NCBI RefSeq assembly: GCF_014648495.1
Contig: NZ_BMRF01000015.1
Location: 62,001-126,000 of the forward strand
Source: Actinomadura cremea
GTDB lineage: Bacteria; Actinomycetota; Actinomycetes; Streptosporangiales; Streptosporangiaceae
Direction: 5' to 3'
Length of the DNA: 64,000 nt
Positions within the stretch are counted from its first letter, which is position 1. The number at the start of each line of letters is the position of its first letter. The notes below the pieces were generated by a model, which saw nothing but the letters and a program-made list of their open reading frames with translations, was not told the origin of the DNA and did not search any database. Below are positions 9,289 through 16,415 of the stretch, piece by piece. A program made the translations under genes and the position numbers.

Positions 9289-10014
9289 TCAGGGGCGGCG
9301 GCGGGTGCGGAGGAGGACGAGGGCGACGCCGACGAGCGCGGCGAGGGCGGCGCCGGTGGCGGCGCCGCCGACGAAGCCGCCCGCGAAGCCGTCGGCGCCG
9401 GGGTCGCCGAAGGCGAACCAGGCCGCCGCGCCGCCGACGACGAACAGCAGGTAGACGGTCACGAAGGCGTAGAAGCGGCGGCTCCAGAACAGGTGCCGGG
9501 ACGGGGCGGCGGGCGCGGCGGGGAGTTCGGCGCCGGGGCCGAGGGTGGCGGCCTTCGGGCGCTTGAAGTACTCGAAGTACACCCAGCTGCCGCACGGTTC
9601 CCAGCCGTCCGGGGCGAGGCGGGCGGCGAGGGCGGGGCGGCGGCCGGGCAGGACGGTCTCGCGGCGGTACTCCCAGCGCTGCGGGCGCTCGGGGTCGCGG
9701 CGGCTGACGAACCGGCCGACGGAGTCGACGTGGTCGACCTCCCAGCCCTGGTCGCCGAAGCGGTCGAGCATGCGCCGGTCCTGGAAGGCGTCGGCGGTCC
9801 ACACCCACGTCTCGTCGGACGGTCCGGGCTCGCGGTCGGGCTCGGCCGGGTGCAGGACGGCGGCGAACTCGGCGGCGGGGCCGAACTCGTCATCGGGGTC
9901 GGTGCCGGACTCGGCGACGTGCGCGGCGAGGTCGCGCACGGTGTCGGCGACCGCGGCGTCGGGGAGGCCGGCCGCGCGGAGCCGGTCGGCGAGATCGTCG
10001 AAGTAGGCGGTCAT
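9289..10014 (-). CDS. HAAS-type plus DUF2812-like membrane protein
   Basis: A 241-aa protein. Residues ~1-50 resemble the HAAS helical domain (YFDDLADRLRAAGL...LAAHV) that is habitually encoded next to PadR regulators. The middle (~70-150) holds WEVDHVDSVGRFVSRRD and WEYRRE, the pattern of DUF2812. Two transmembrane helices follow (~175-235). Its ATG lies inside the padR stop (ATGA overlap), so translation is coupled. In characterised PadR-HAAS pairs the membrane protein relays a cell-envelope signal; that role is inferred here from context only. Confidence 0.8.
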   Translation of the reverse strand: MTAYFDDLADRLRAAGLPDAAVADTVRDLAAHVAESGTDPDDEFGPAAEFAAVLHPAEPDREPGPSDETWVWTADAFQDRRMLDRFGDQGWEVDHVDSVGRFVSRRDPERPQRWEYRRETVLPGRRPALAARLAPDGWEPCGSWVYFEYFKRPKAATLGPGAELPAAPAAPSRHLFWSRRFYAFVTVYLLFVVGGAAAWFAFGDPGADGFAGGFVGGAATGAALAALVGVALVLLRTRRRP

Positions 10015-10355
10015 GTCGCCCCCCGGGTGAGGACGTCGCGCACCGACTCGTCGAACGCGAACCAGAGCCGCGACTGCTCGGCGAGCGTCGCGCGTCCCTC
10101 GTCGGTCAGGTGGTAGTAGCGGCGGCCGGGGCCGCGGTCGGCGACGCGGAACTCGGCGGAGACGAGTCCCGCCTCTTCCAGGCGGTTCAGCACCGGGTAC
10201 AGGGTGCCGCCCTTGATCTGCCCGAACCCCGCCTCGGCGAGCCGCTTGGCGATCTCGTAGCCGTAGCTCTCGCCGTCGGTGAGGCCGGCGAGCACGAGCA
10301 GGTCGAGAACGCCCTTGAGCCAGCTCGCGCGGCGGTCTGCGGCCATGGTGTTCAT
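10011..10355 (-). CDS. PadR-family transcriptional regulator
   Basis: A 114-aa winged-helix regulator. The PadR core is clear: LKGVLDLLVLAGL, then SYGYEIAKRLAEAG, KGGTLYPVLNRLEEAGLV and the wing GPGRRYYHLTDEGR, ending in a dimerisation helix (~85-110). Three in-frame ATGs (10367, 10355, 10346) are possible; I use 10355, and the choice is uncertain. It sits between a CAAX protease gene and a HAAS/DUF2812 gene, overlapping the latter by 4 nt. The imperfect palindrome over the promoter of this operon at 11142-11162 is its probable autoregulatory operator. Confidence 0.88.
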   Translation of the reverse strand: MNTMAADRRASWLKGVLDLLVLAGLTDGESYGYEIAKRLAEAGFGQIKGGTLYPVLNRLEEAGLVSAEFRVADRGPGRRYYHLTDEGRATLAEQSRLWFAFDESVRDVLTRGAT

Positions 10356-10384
10356 CTTCGCCGCCATCCAGGTAGTGGTGCAAC

Positions 10385-11095
10385 CTAGCTCGTCGCGGGA
10401 GCGGGGCGGCGGGACAGGGCGGGCAGGACGACCAGGGCCATGACGTCGATGAGGACGTGCACGGCGATCGGGAGGACGAGGCTGCCGCTCGACAGGTAGA
10501 GGTAGGTCAGGGAGCAGCCGGCGGCGGCGACCAGGAGCATGCCGCGCCGGCCCTGGTAGAGGTGGCCGAGGACGAAGACCGCGAGGGCGAGGGCGGCGGC
10601 CGTCGTGACGCCGAGGCCGAGGACCCCGACGCCGAGGGCGATGAGGAGGCCCCGGTAGACGATCTCCTCGCAGACGCCGGCCGTCACCGCCATGGCGAGC
10701 GCCCAGCGGCGCTCGGCGGGGGTGCGGGGGTGCATGTCGATCACGGTGCGCCGCACGCCGGTCCTGCGGGTGAGCAGGGTGACGAGGACCATCGCGAAGG
10801 CCACGCCCGCGATCATCCCGAGGGTCGTCGACGGGTCGGCGGGCAGGCTCAGCCCCAGGTCGGACGGGACGGCGCCGGGCGAGACCGCGAGGACGGCGAG
10901 GGCCGCCGCGGCGGACGCACACGCGAGGACGACCCAGGTGCGGTACATGCGCGTGAGGGCCCCCGGGTCGTCCTCGCGCCGCCGCAGCATGCGCTCGTAG
11001 GAGCGCTTCCCGATCGGGCCTTCGGCGAGCACGTACCCGAGCAGGGGGACGGACAGGACGAGCCCCAGGGTCGAGAAGTCGGGCGATATCTGCAT
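10385..11095 (-). CDS. CPBP (CAAX/Abi-type) intramembrane metalloprotease
   Basis: A 236-aa polytopic membrane protein with the three CPBP motifs: EExxxR (E143, E144, R148 in CEEIVYRG), FxxxH (H178 in FVLGHLYQG) and HxxxD (H213, D217 in AVHVLIDV). These residues form the metal-binding active site of Rce1/Abi-type glutamic intramembrane proteases. The substrate is unknown. It is the first gene of a three-gene operon with padR and the HAAS gene. The ATG at 11093-11095 follows GGAGG with a good spacer. Confidence 0.88.
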   Translation of the reverse strand: MQISPDFSTLGLVLSVPLLGYVLAEGPIGKRSYERMLRRREDDPGALTRMYRTWVVLACASAAAALAVLAVSPGAVPSDLGLSLPADPSTTLGMIAGVAFAMVLVTLLTRRTGVRRTVIDMHPRTPAERRWALAMAVTAGVCEEIVYRGLLIALGVGVLGLGVTTAAALALAVFVLGHLYQGRRGMLLVAAAGCSLTYLYLSSGSLVLPIAVHVLIDVMALVVLPALSRRPAPATS

Positions 11096-11128
11096 GGCGG
11101 CCTCCAGGAACCTCGGTCAACGATCTAG

Positions 11129-11157
11129 ACGGTACGGCAAGCTAGTTAGGAATACAA
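11129..11157 (-). promoter_or_regulatory. Promoter of the CAAX protease/padR operon
   Basis: On the minus strand, -35 TTGTAT (11152-11157) and -10 TACCGT (11129-11134) are separated by exactly 17 nt. The transcript would start near 11122 and leave a leader of about 25 nt before the CAAX protease ATG. The -35 element lies inside the palindrome at 11142-11162. Confidence 0.6.
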
Positions 11158-11162
11158 CCTAG
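11142..11162. promoter_or_regulatory. Probable PadR operator (imperfect palindrome)
   Basis: A 21-bp element, CTAGTTAGGAAT followed by ACAACCTAG, is symmetric at 7 of 10 positions around its centre, with outer arms CTAG/CTAG. Several actinobacterial PadR proteins bind ACTAG-type palindromes (family knowledge). The site covers the -35 box of the operon that encodes PadR, so repression by occlusion and autoregulation are the obvious inferences. A related half-site, AACCTAG, lies just before padR at 10382-10388. Confidence 0.6.
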
Positions 11163-11291
11163 ATTGCCGAGACGACTCCTCAGACGGGAGGCGGACTCCG
11201 GAATACCCCGAAAGTTCTTGCAGTTAGAAGTAATGTCAGAACGCCTGCAAATCGGGTATCAGGCCACATACCAGACAACAGGAGGTCCTTC

Positions 11292-11474
11292 GTGCCCAGC
11301 AGCATCCCCAGGCACCGGCCCAGCGCCGAACGCCGTCAGGTCAAGACCACGTCGCTGCGCGCCCTCGCGATCGCCGCGCGGCTGGAACGACACCACGCCC
11401 CGGAGGGCCCACCGGGCGGCGAGCCCGGCCGGGCGGAGTCCCGCCCCGTGCGGCGGACGCCCGACCCGGCCTGA
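11292..11474 (+). CDS. Small basic, proline-rich protein of unknown function
   Basis: A 60-aa ORF starting at GTG, preceded by a near-perfect Shine-Dalgarno (AGGAGGT at 11280-11286) and followed 10 nt after its stop by a strong 11-bp terminator hairpin. These flanking signals are the reason to call it. The protein has an Arg/Ala helix (SLRALAIAARLERHH, ~20-34) and then a Pro/Gly/Glu/Arg-rich tail. No domain is recognised. It could be a leader peptide or a small regulatory protein. It lies alone between the CAAX operon and the kinase gene. Confidence 0.5.
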   Translation: MPSSIPRHRPSAERRQVKTTSLRALAIAARLERHHAPEGPPGGEPGRAESRPVRRTPDPA

Positions 11475-11484
11475 CCAGGCAGCA

Positions 11485-11512
11485 GGCCCCCGCGGAAGCA
11501 GCCGCGGGGGCC
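11485..11512 (+). terminator. Intrinsic terminator after the 60-aa ORF
   Basis: A perfect 11-bp stem (GGCCCCCGCGG / CCGCGGGGGCC) with a 6-nt loop, followed by TTCGCCTCG. The T-run is weak, as is usual at this GC content. Confidence 0.7.
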
Positions 11513-11630
11513 TTCGCCTCGTCCCGTCCCGGCCCGGCCGCGGGGGCTCGATCATCTGCTTCCGGGGCGGCGTACCATCATCTGCTCGTAGTCTTTCCGA
11601 CATGACCGGAACGACGGGGGAGCGAGTGGC

Positions 11631-13445
11631 GTGACGGACAGGACGATGCCGGACGCCCATCCGCTGCGATCGGGAGATCCGCGGCGGCTGGGCGGATACG
11701 AGGTCCTCGGCCGGCTCGGCGAGGGGGGCCAGGGTGCCGTCTTCCTGGGACGTCCGGAGGGCGCGACCGGCAGCACCGACCATGTCGCCATCAAGCTTCT
11801 GCACGGCGGCCTCGCAGGCGACGACTCGGCGCGCGCGCGTTTCGTCCGGGAGCTGGAGGTCGCGAAACGGGTCGCCCGATTCTGCACCGCGCAGGTCCTG
11901 GCGGCCGATGTACTCGGCGACCAGCCGTACATCATCAGCGAGTACGTCCCGGGCTTGTCGCTGCACATGGTGGTCCGCGAGGAGGGCCCGCGCCGCGGGG
12001 GCGCGCTGGAGCGGCTCGCCATCAGCACGCTGACCGCGCTCACCGCGATCCACCAGGCCGGGATCGTCCACCGCGACTTCAAGCCGCACAACGTGATGAT
12101 GGGCCCGGACGGCCCGCGCGTCATCGACTTCGGGGTGTCGCGCGCGCTGGGCGCGGCCGGTGAGACGCAGAACGTCGGGACGCCCGCCTACATGGCGCCG
12201 GAGAACTTCACCGGCGCACCGGTCGGCCCGGCCGTCGACATGTTCGCGTGGGGCACCACGATGGTGTTCGCCGCGACCGGACGTCCCGCGTTCGGCAACG
12301 ACGAGCTGGCCACGGTCATGCACCGGATCCTGACCGGCGAACCGGACCTCGGCGACCTGCCGAGCCCGCTCCGCGAGCTGGTCGTGGCGTGCCTCGACAA
12401 GGACCCGGCGCGGCGGCCCACCGCCCGGACGGCGCAGGAGCGGCTCGTCGGCGCGGCCAGCGGGGCGTCGCCGGACGCGGCACCGCCGCCGCTCCCCGCG
12501 TTCCCCGGCCCGCACGCCTCCGGGCCGCAGGCCGTCGGCCCGCATCCCGCGAACCCCGCTCCCGCGGGCCCGCACGCCGCGGGGGCGTACCCGCCGGGCG
12601 TCCAGGCCCCCGGCCCGTACGCCGCGAACATGCCGGGAGCCCCGGTCGACCAGGCCACCGACCCGAGGTACGCCGGGACGGCGCCGCAGCCGGACCCGTT
12701 CGGCGGCATGACCCCGCAGCCCGGCCACGGGTACCCGCACGGCGGCCCCGGCCTGCCCCCGCCTGGCCCCCGGCAGCCGGACGGACGGCGCCGCGGCCGG
12801 CTGGCCCTCCCGATCGCCGCGGCCGCCGCCGTGGCCCTCGTCGTGGGGGCGGGCGGCGCGTGGGCGGCGATGCGCTCGGGCGGCGGCGACGAGCGGACGA
12901 CCGCGTCGGACGATCGGGCGCCCGCCCGGGACGGCACGGCGGGACGCGCGGGGCCCACGGCGGAGTCGCAGGACGGCAAGGCGGCGAAGCCGAGCCCGTC
13001 GAAGAGCAGGACCGCGAAGCCGACACAGGGCACGAAGACGCAGAAACCGGGCGGCGGCGCGCGGCCGACGCAGGGGCAGAGCACCGGCACCGGCGGGGGC
13101 GGCGGCTCCGACCCGAAGCCGGAGCCGGAGCCGGCCAACAAGTACACGCCGCAGCAGGCGTGCGGCGGCGGCTACTCGGTCCTGCGGTCGATGTCGGTGT
13201 CGGGCGGCACCGCGTACCTGCTCTACAGCGGCTCGACGAAGAAGAACTGCGCGGTGACGATCAAGACGCGGAGCGTCGGGACGAAGTCGTCCGTCTCGAC
13301 CTTCGTCCAGGCCCAGGGCGGGAGCAAGGTCTCCGACGGCGGCTCGTTCGAGTGGTACGCCGGTCCGGTGTACGTGCACGCGCCGGGCGTGTGCGTCCGG
13401 TTCGGAGGCAACGGCAGCACCTCGTCCTACGGCAACTGCGGTTGA
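11631..13445 (+). CDS. Transmembrane eukaryotic-type Ser/Thr protein kinase
   Basis: A 604-aa kinase. The glycine loop GRLGEGGQGAVFLG is at 27-40, the ATP-binding Lys K55 in VAIKLL, the catalytic loop HRDFKPHN with D149, DFG D166, and an activation segment ending GTPAYMAPE. After the kinase (~22-275) comes a Gly/Pro/Ala/His-rich linker with GPHA-type repeats (~290-385). One membrane helix follows (~391-412). The outer domain has a Thr/Lys/Gly-rich stalk and a compact C-terminal module (~505-604) with four cysteines. The start is GTG after GGGGGAG; an ATG 15 nt inside is possible. It is monocistronic, with a terminator right after the stop. The ligand and targets are unknown. Confidence 0.92.
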   Translation: MTDRTMPDAHPLRSGDPRRLGGYEVLGRLGEGGQGAVFLGRPEGATGSTDHVAIKLLHGGLAGDDSARARFVRELEVAKRVARFCTAQVLAADVLGDQPYIISEYVPGLSLHMVVREEGPRRGGALERLAISTLTALTAIHQAGIVHRDFKPHNVMMGPDGPRVIDFGVSRALGAAGETQNVGTPAYMAPENFTGAPVGPAVDMFAWGTTMVFAATGRPAFGNDELATVMHRILTGEPDLGDLPSPLRELVVACLDKDPARRPTARTAQERLVGAASGASPDAAPPPLPAFPGPHASGPQAVGPHPANPAPAGPHAAGAYPPGVQAPGPYAANMPGAPVDQATDPRYAGTAPQPDPFGGMTPQPGHGYPHGGPGLPPPGPRQPDGRRRGRLALPIAAAAAVALVVGAGGAWAAMRSGGGDERTTASDDRAPARDGTAGRAGPTAESQDGKAAKPSPSKSRTAKPTQGTKTQKPGGGARPTQGQSTGTGGGGGSDPKPEPEPANKYTPQQACGGGYSVLRSMSVSGGTAYLLYSGSTKKNCAVTIKTRSVGTKSSVSTFVQAQGGSKVSDGGSFEWYAGPVYVHAPGVCVRFGGNGSTSSYGNCG

Positions 13446-13453
13446 GCATGAGA

Positions 13454-13478
13454 AAAGGCCGCCTGTAGGGCGGCCTTT
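13454..13478 (+). terminator. Intrinsic terminator of the kinase gene
   Basis: A perfect 10-bp stem, AAAGGCCGCC / GGCGGCCTTT, with a 5-nt loop, starting 8 nt after the kinase stop. The A/T flanks make it bidirectional in principle. Confidence 0.85.
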
Positions 13479-13561
13479 GCCATCTGCCACGGGAAACCGT
13501 CACGATGCGGACGGGTCGACGTTCGTGGCTCCGTAGCCGACCCGCCTGCGTTTTCGACGAA

Positions 13562-13597
13562 CCGCATGGGGGTGATCCCGGGAGCGGGATCATGCGG
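13562..13597 (-). terminator. Probable terminator of the XRE/DUF397 pair
   Basis: The inner perfect stem TGATCCCG / CGGGATCA (13573-13580 and 13585-13592, 4-nt loop) is extended by an outer CCGCA / TGCGG pair with a one-sided bulge. It lies about 55 nt beyond the stop of the DUF397 gene. There is no clear T-run on the minus strand. Confidence 0.5.
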
Positions 13598-13650
13598 GGT
13601 TGGGTTGCGGTCTCGAGAGGTTCCGTAGCGGGTTCGAGTCCGAGAACGGA

Positions 13651-13935
13651 CTAGTTGCGGGACAGGATCAGATGATCGAAGTCGCCGTCCTTCGCGCCCA
13701 GGATGAGAGCCTCGATCTCGGGGCGGGTGTAGATGAGGGCGGGACCCTCGGGGTGGCGGGAGTTGCGCATCGCGACGCGGTCGCCGGGAAGTTCGGCGAT
13801 CTCGACGCAGTTCCCCTGGGAATTGCTTCGCCGGGACTTCAGCCAGCGCGCCCCCTCGAGCGCGGTCGCGGGCATCCCGTTGTCGTAGTCGTTCTGACCG
13901 GCCGGAAACTGGCCGTAATCGGTCTGGAGCATCAT
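13651..13935 (-). CDS. DUF397 domain protein
   Basis: A 94-aa protein with the DUF397 signature ARWLKSRRSNSQGNCVEIA, then RVAMRNSRHPEGPAL and the C-terminal IEALILGAKDGDFDHLIL. Its ATG overlaps the stop of the XRE regulator gene (ATGA), so the two are co-translated. Such XRE/DUF397 pairs are widespread in sporulating actinobacteria and are thought to modulate sigma factors or development. The biochemical role of DUF397 here is inferred from that pairing. Confidence 0.9.
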   Translation of the reverse strand: MMLQTDYGQFPAGQNDYDNGMPATALEGARWLKSRRSNSQGNCVEIAELPGDRVAMRNSRHPEGPALIYTRPEIEALILGAKDGDFDHLILSRN

Positions 13936-14798
13936 GTCTCTCTGAGAAGATCACCAAGAAGCTCGACGGTGCGTTCCGGGGTCGCACTGTCGACGCACAG
14001 GCGTTCCATCGCCTGCAGATAGGTGTCGACGTCGTCGCGCTTGTCCAGGTACATCGCGCCGGTGAGGTTCTCGACGTAAACCACGTCCGGCAGATCCTGC
14101 TCGGGAAAGCGCAGGATCGAGAAGGCCCCTCCCTCGGCGGCGTGGCCACCGAACCTGAACGGCATGGTCTGGATGGTGACGTTGGGCAGTTTCGACATCT
14201 CGATGAGGTGCTCGAACTGGCCCCGCATCACTTCCGGACCGCCGATGGGGCGTCGCAGCGCCCCCTCGTCCAGGACGGCCCACAGGCGCGGCGCTTCCGG
14301 GCCCGTCAGGCGCTCCTGGCGTTGCAGGCGCAGTGCCACGCGCTGGTCGATCTCTTGTTCCGCGGCACCGGCGTTCCCCAGGCGGATCACCGCACGCGCA
14401 TACCCCTCCGACTGCAGCAGTCCCGGGACGAACTGCAGTTCATACGTGCGGATCAGCGCCGCCGACTCCTCCAGACCGACGTAGGTCTGGAACCAGCCGG
14501 GCAGGACGTCGTTGTACCGGTGCCACCAACCGGGGGTGTTGGCCTCCCGCGCCAGCTGCAGCAGGGCGTCGCGCTCGGACTTGTCCTTGACGCCGTACAG
14601 CGAGAGCAGGTCGTCCACGTCTCGTTCTTTGAAGCTGACCCGCCCGAGCTCGAGGCGGCTGATCTTCGACTCCGACGCGCGGATGACGTAGCCGGCGTCC
14701 TGCCGGGTGACGCCCTTCGCCTCCCGCAGGCGACGAAGCTGCGACCCGAGCAGGATCCGACGCACCGTCGATCCGCTTCCCGGCGTCTCTGAAGTCAC
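13932..14798 (-). CDS. XRE-family helix-turn-helix regulator with DUF5753-type C-terminal domain
   Basis: A 288-aa regulator. The HTH is near residues 15-70 (LGSQLRRLREAKGVTRQDAGY, then SESKISRLELGR). The C-terminal ~190 residues match the DUF5753 pattern: a TYELQFVPGLLQSEGYARAV-like stretch, LWAVLDEGALRRPIGG, then QTMPFRFGGHAAEGGAFSIL and the DVVYVENLTGAMYLD block. The GTG at 14796-14798 is chosen because GGGAGG lies 6 nt upstream; an upstream GTG would add 18 residues. It overlaps the DUF397 gene by 4 nt and is divergent from the ATPase gene across about 225 nt. Confidence 0.9.
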   Translation of the reverse strand: MTSETPGSGSTVRRILLGSQLRRLREAKGVTRQDAGYVIRASESKISRLELGRVSFKERDVDDLLSLYGVKDKSERDALLQLAREANTPGWWHRYNDVLPGWFQTYVGLEESAALIRTYELQFVPGLLQSEGYARAVIRLGNAGAAEQEIDQRVALRLQRQERLTGPEAPRLWAVLDEGALRRPIGGPEVMRGQFEHLIEMSKLPNVTIQTMPFRFGGHAAEGGAFSILRFPEQDLPDVVYVENLTGAMYLDKRDDVDTYLQAMERLCVDSATPERTVELLGDLLRET

Positions 14799-14917
14799 GC
14801 CCAACCTCCCGGCTTCACTGGCGGACAGCGAACCTAGTGTGCCACTGACCACTGTGTCCTGCGGTTACCTCCGATCGACCGTGCCCCTCCACGTCGTCTC
14901 CTCCCCCAACGACCCGG

Positions 14918-14929
14918 ATGCACGTGCAT
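14918..14929. promoter_or_regulatory. Perfect 12-bp palindrome in the XRE/ATPase divergent region
   Basis: ATGCACGTGCAT is a perfect palindrome about midway between the divergent starts at 14798 and 15024. Dimeric HTH regulators bind sites of this kind, so it may be an operator for the XRE protein or another regulator. A potential -10, TACGAT (14950-14955), for the ATPase gene lies about 20 nt downstream. Confidence 0.4.
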
Positions 14930-15023
14930 TGGGCCTTGCATTCGCACGCTACGATGCGCAGGATAACGCACGAGACTTCCGAGCCACGGCTGCACAACGA
15001 GAACACTCTGCGGGGTCCCGGGA

Positions 15024-15809
15024 ATGACGTCACGCCACGCGCACGACGACACACGGTGGGAGCTCGGCCCCGTCGTGGGGCCGGCCGGCCCACAGGACCA
15101 TGCCGTGCAATCGACACCCGTACCGGAGTCCTCCGACCTGCCCCCTCGCCTCGACCGGGGTCTGGCCGCGCTGACCGGGATGACCGGCCCCACGGTCTCC
15201 TTCACCGTCGCGCCCGACCCCGAGTCCGTCACCGAGGCGCGCCACTTCGCCCTGTCCCGGCTCGACGAGTGGGGTCTGGCCGACCTCTCCGACGACGTCG
15301 GGCTGGTCGTCTCCGAACTCGTCACGAACGCCCTGCGGCACGGTGGCGCCGGAGCGGACGGGCGCCGCGCGGTCGACGCCGTCCACCGCGAGGACGCGTA
15401 CGGTTCGGCGCCCTTCGGCGAGACCCAGTACGGCACGGATGCCTACGGGACGGACGCGTACGGACCGGGCGCCGGCGGGACGGGCGCGTACGGGACGGGC
15501 GCGTACGGGACGGGCGCGTACGGGACGGGTGCCGGCGGGACGGCGGGCGCGTACGGCGACCCCGCGACCCCGCTGGGCCCCGCGCCGTCCGCGATCCGCC
15601 TGCGGCTCGTCCACGAGGGCCCCTGGCTGCTCTGCGGGATCCTGGACGCCAGCCGCTGCGCGCCGCGCCGCAAGGAGCCCGACTACATCGCCGAGACGGG
15701 ACGGGGGCTGCACCTCGTCGAGTCGTTCAGCATCCGCTGGGGGTGGCGCGCCCTCGGACCGGGCAAGGTGGTCTGGGCGCTGTTCCGCGCGGAACCGCAC
15801 CGGCTATAG
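15024..15809 (+). CDS. Anti-sigma-type histidine-kinase-like ATPase with an internal repeat insertion
   Basis: A 261-aa protein of the RsbW/HATPase_c_2 class. After a 55-residue N-terminus come the helix LVVSELVTNALRHGG with the N-box (E98, N102), the strand IRLRLVHEGPWLLCGILDAS, and the ATP-lid glycines in ETGRGLHLVESFSIRWGW followed by GKVVWALF. The fold is split: about 80 residues (108-188) lie between the N-box helix and the next strand, including a run of five-residue units such as GTGAY and GTDAY. Usual members are about 130-150 aa and have only a short loop there. bldG follows in the same direction, suggesting a partner-switching pair. Confidence 0.82.
   Translation: MTSRHAHDDTRWELGPVVGPAGPQDHAVQSTPVPESSDLPPRLDRGLAALTGMTGPTVSFTVAPDPESVTEARHFALSRLDEWGLADLSDDVGLVVSELVTNALRHGGAGADGRRAVDAVHREDAYGSAPFGETQYGTDAYGTDAYGPGAGGTGAYGTGAYGTGAYGTGAGGTAGAYGDPATPLGPAPSAIRLRLVHEGPWLLCGILDASRCAPRRKEPDYIAETGRGLHLVESFSIRWGWRALGPGKVVWALFRAEPHRL
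15440..15560 (+). repeat. 15-bp in-frame tandem repeat inside the ATPase gene
   Basis: About seven copies of a 15-bp unit encode GT(G/D)AY or GTGAG. The central copies (about 15478-15525) are identical: GGGACGGGCGCGTAC. Copy identity at the third position points to recent expansion or slippage rather than slow drift. Confidence 0.85.
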
Positions 15810-15910
15810 GGACAATCCAGATGATCCGGGTATGAGACGCTCCGAGGGGAATGCCCGGTAAACGACCGGCGGTAACGGCCGGTTCGGACGACCGCTAGGG
15901 AGGAGCACCG

Positions 15911-16264
15911 GTGGAGTTCGCCGTCGAGCATCGCGTGGAGAAGGGCCTCACCGTCGTCGAGATCGGCGGCGAGATCGACGTCTTCACCAGCCCCCGCCTG
16001 CGGGAGGAACTGCTCGCCATCATCGAGGGCGGCGGCCTGCACCTGGTGATCGACCTCAGCGAGGTCACCTTCCTGGACTCCACGGGCCTCGGCGTGCTCG
16101 TCGGCGTCTACCACCGGCTCCGCGCCCGCGACGGCTCGATGTCGTTCACCGGTGTCGGCGACCGCGTCCGCCGCGTCTTCCACGTCACCCAGCTGACCAA
16201 GATCTTCGTGCTGCACGCGTCCCTGGAGGACGCCATCGCGGCCCACGAGTCGCCGCCGCCCTGA
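15911..16264 (+). CDS. bldG: Anti-anti-sigma factor, STAS domain (BldG type)
   Basis: A 117-aa single-domain STAS protein. The phospho-acceptor motif FLDSTGLGVLVG places Ser at 57, the same position as the phosphorylated Ser57 of Streptomyces coelicolor BldG. Dephosphorylated protein binds an RsbW-like kinase and frees a sigma factor. The GTG follows GGAGGAGCACC. It lies downstream of the repeat-bearing ATPase, its likely cognate, though BldG proteins also bind distant anti-sigma factors. The three SpoIIE-type phosphatases in this window are candidates for reactivating it. I rate family membership as certain and orthology as likely. Confidence 0.93.
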   Translation: MEFAVEHRVEKGLTVVEIGGEIDVFTSPRLREELLAIIEGGGLHLVIDLSEVTFLDSTGLGVLVGVYHRLRARDGSMSFTGVGDRVRRVFHVTQLTKIFVLHASLEDAIAAHESPPP

Positions 16265-16415
16265 GAAGTCATCCACAGGTCCCGTCGGCGGATTCGGCCG
16301 CGGCCCGCAGCCGGTACGGTGGCACGGAGATCAAGCCCGCGGCCGTGGTCAGTCAGGGCCCGTCCCGCCGACGCGCGCGGTGCTGTCCGCCAACCGATAC
16401 GGACGGGAGCGCTCC

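Noticed and set aside
13631-13642. GGGTTCGAGTCC resembling a tRNA T-loop
   Set aside because: The flanking bases do not pair into a T stem, and no acceptor, D or anticodon arms can be built around it.
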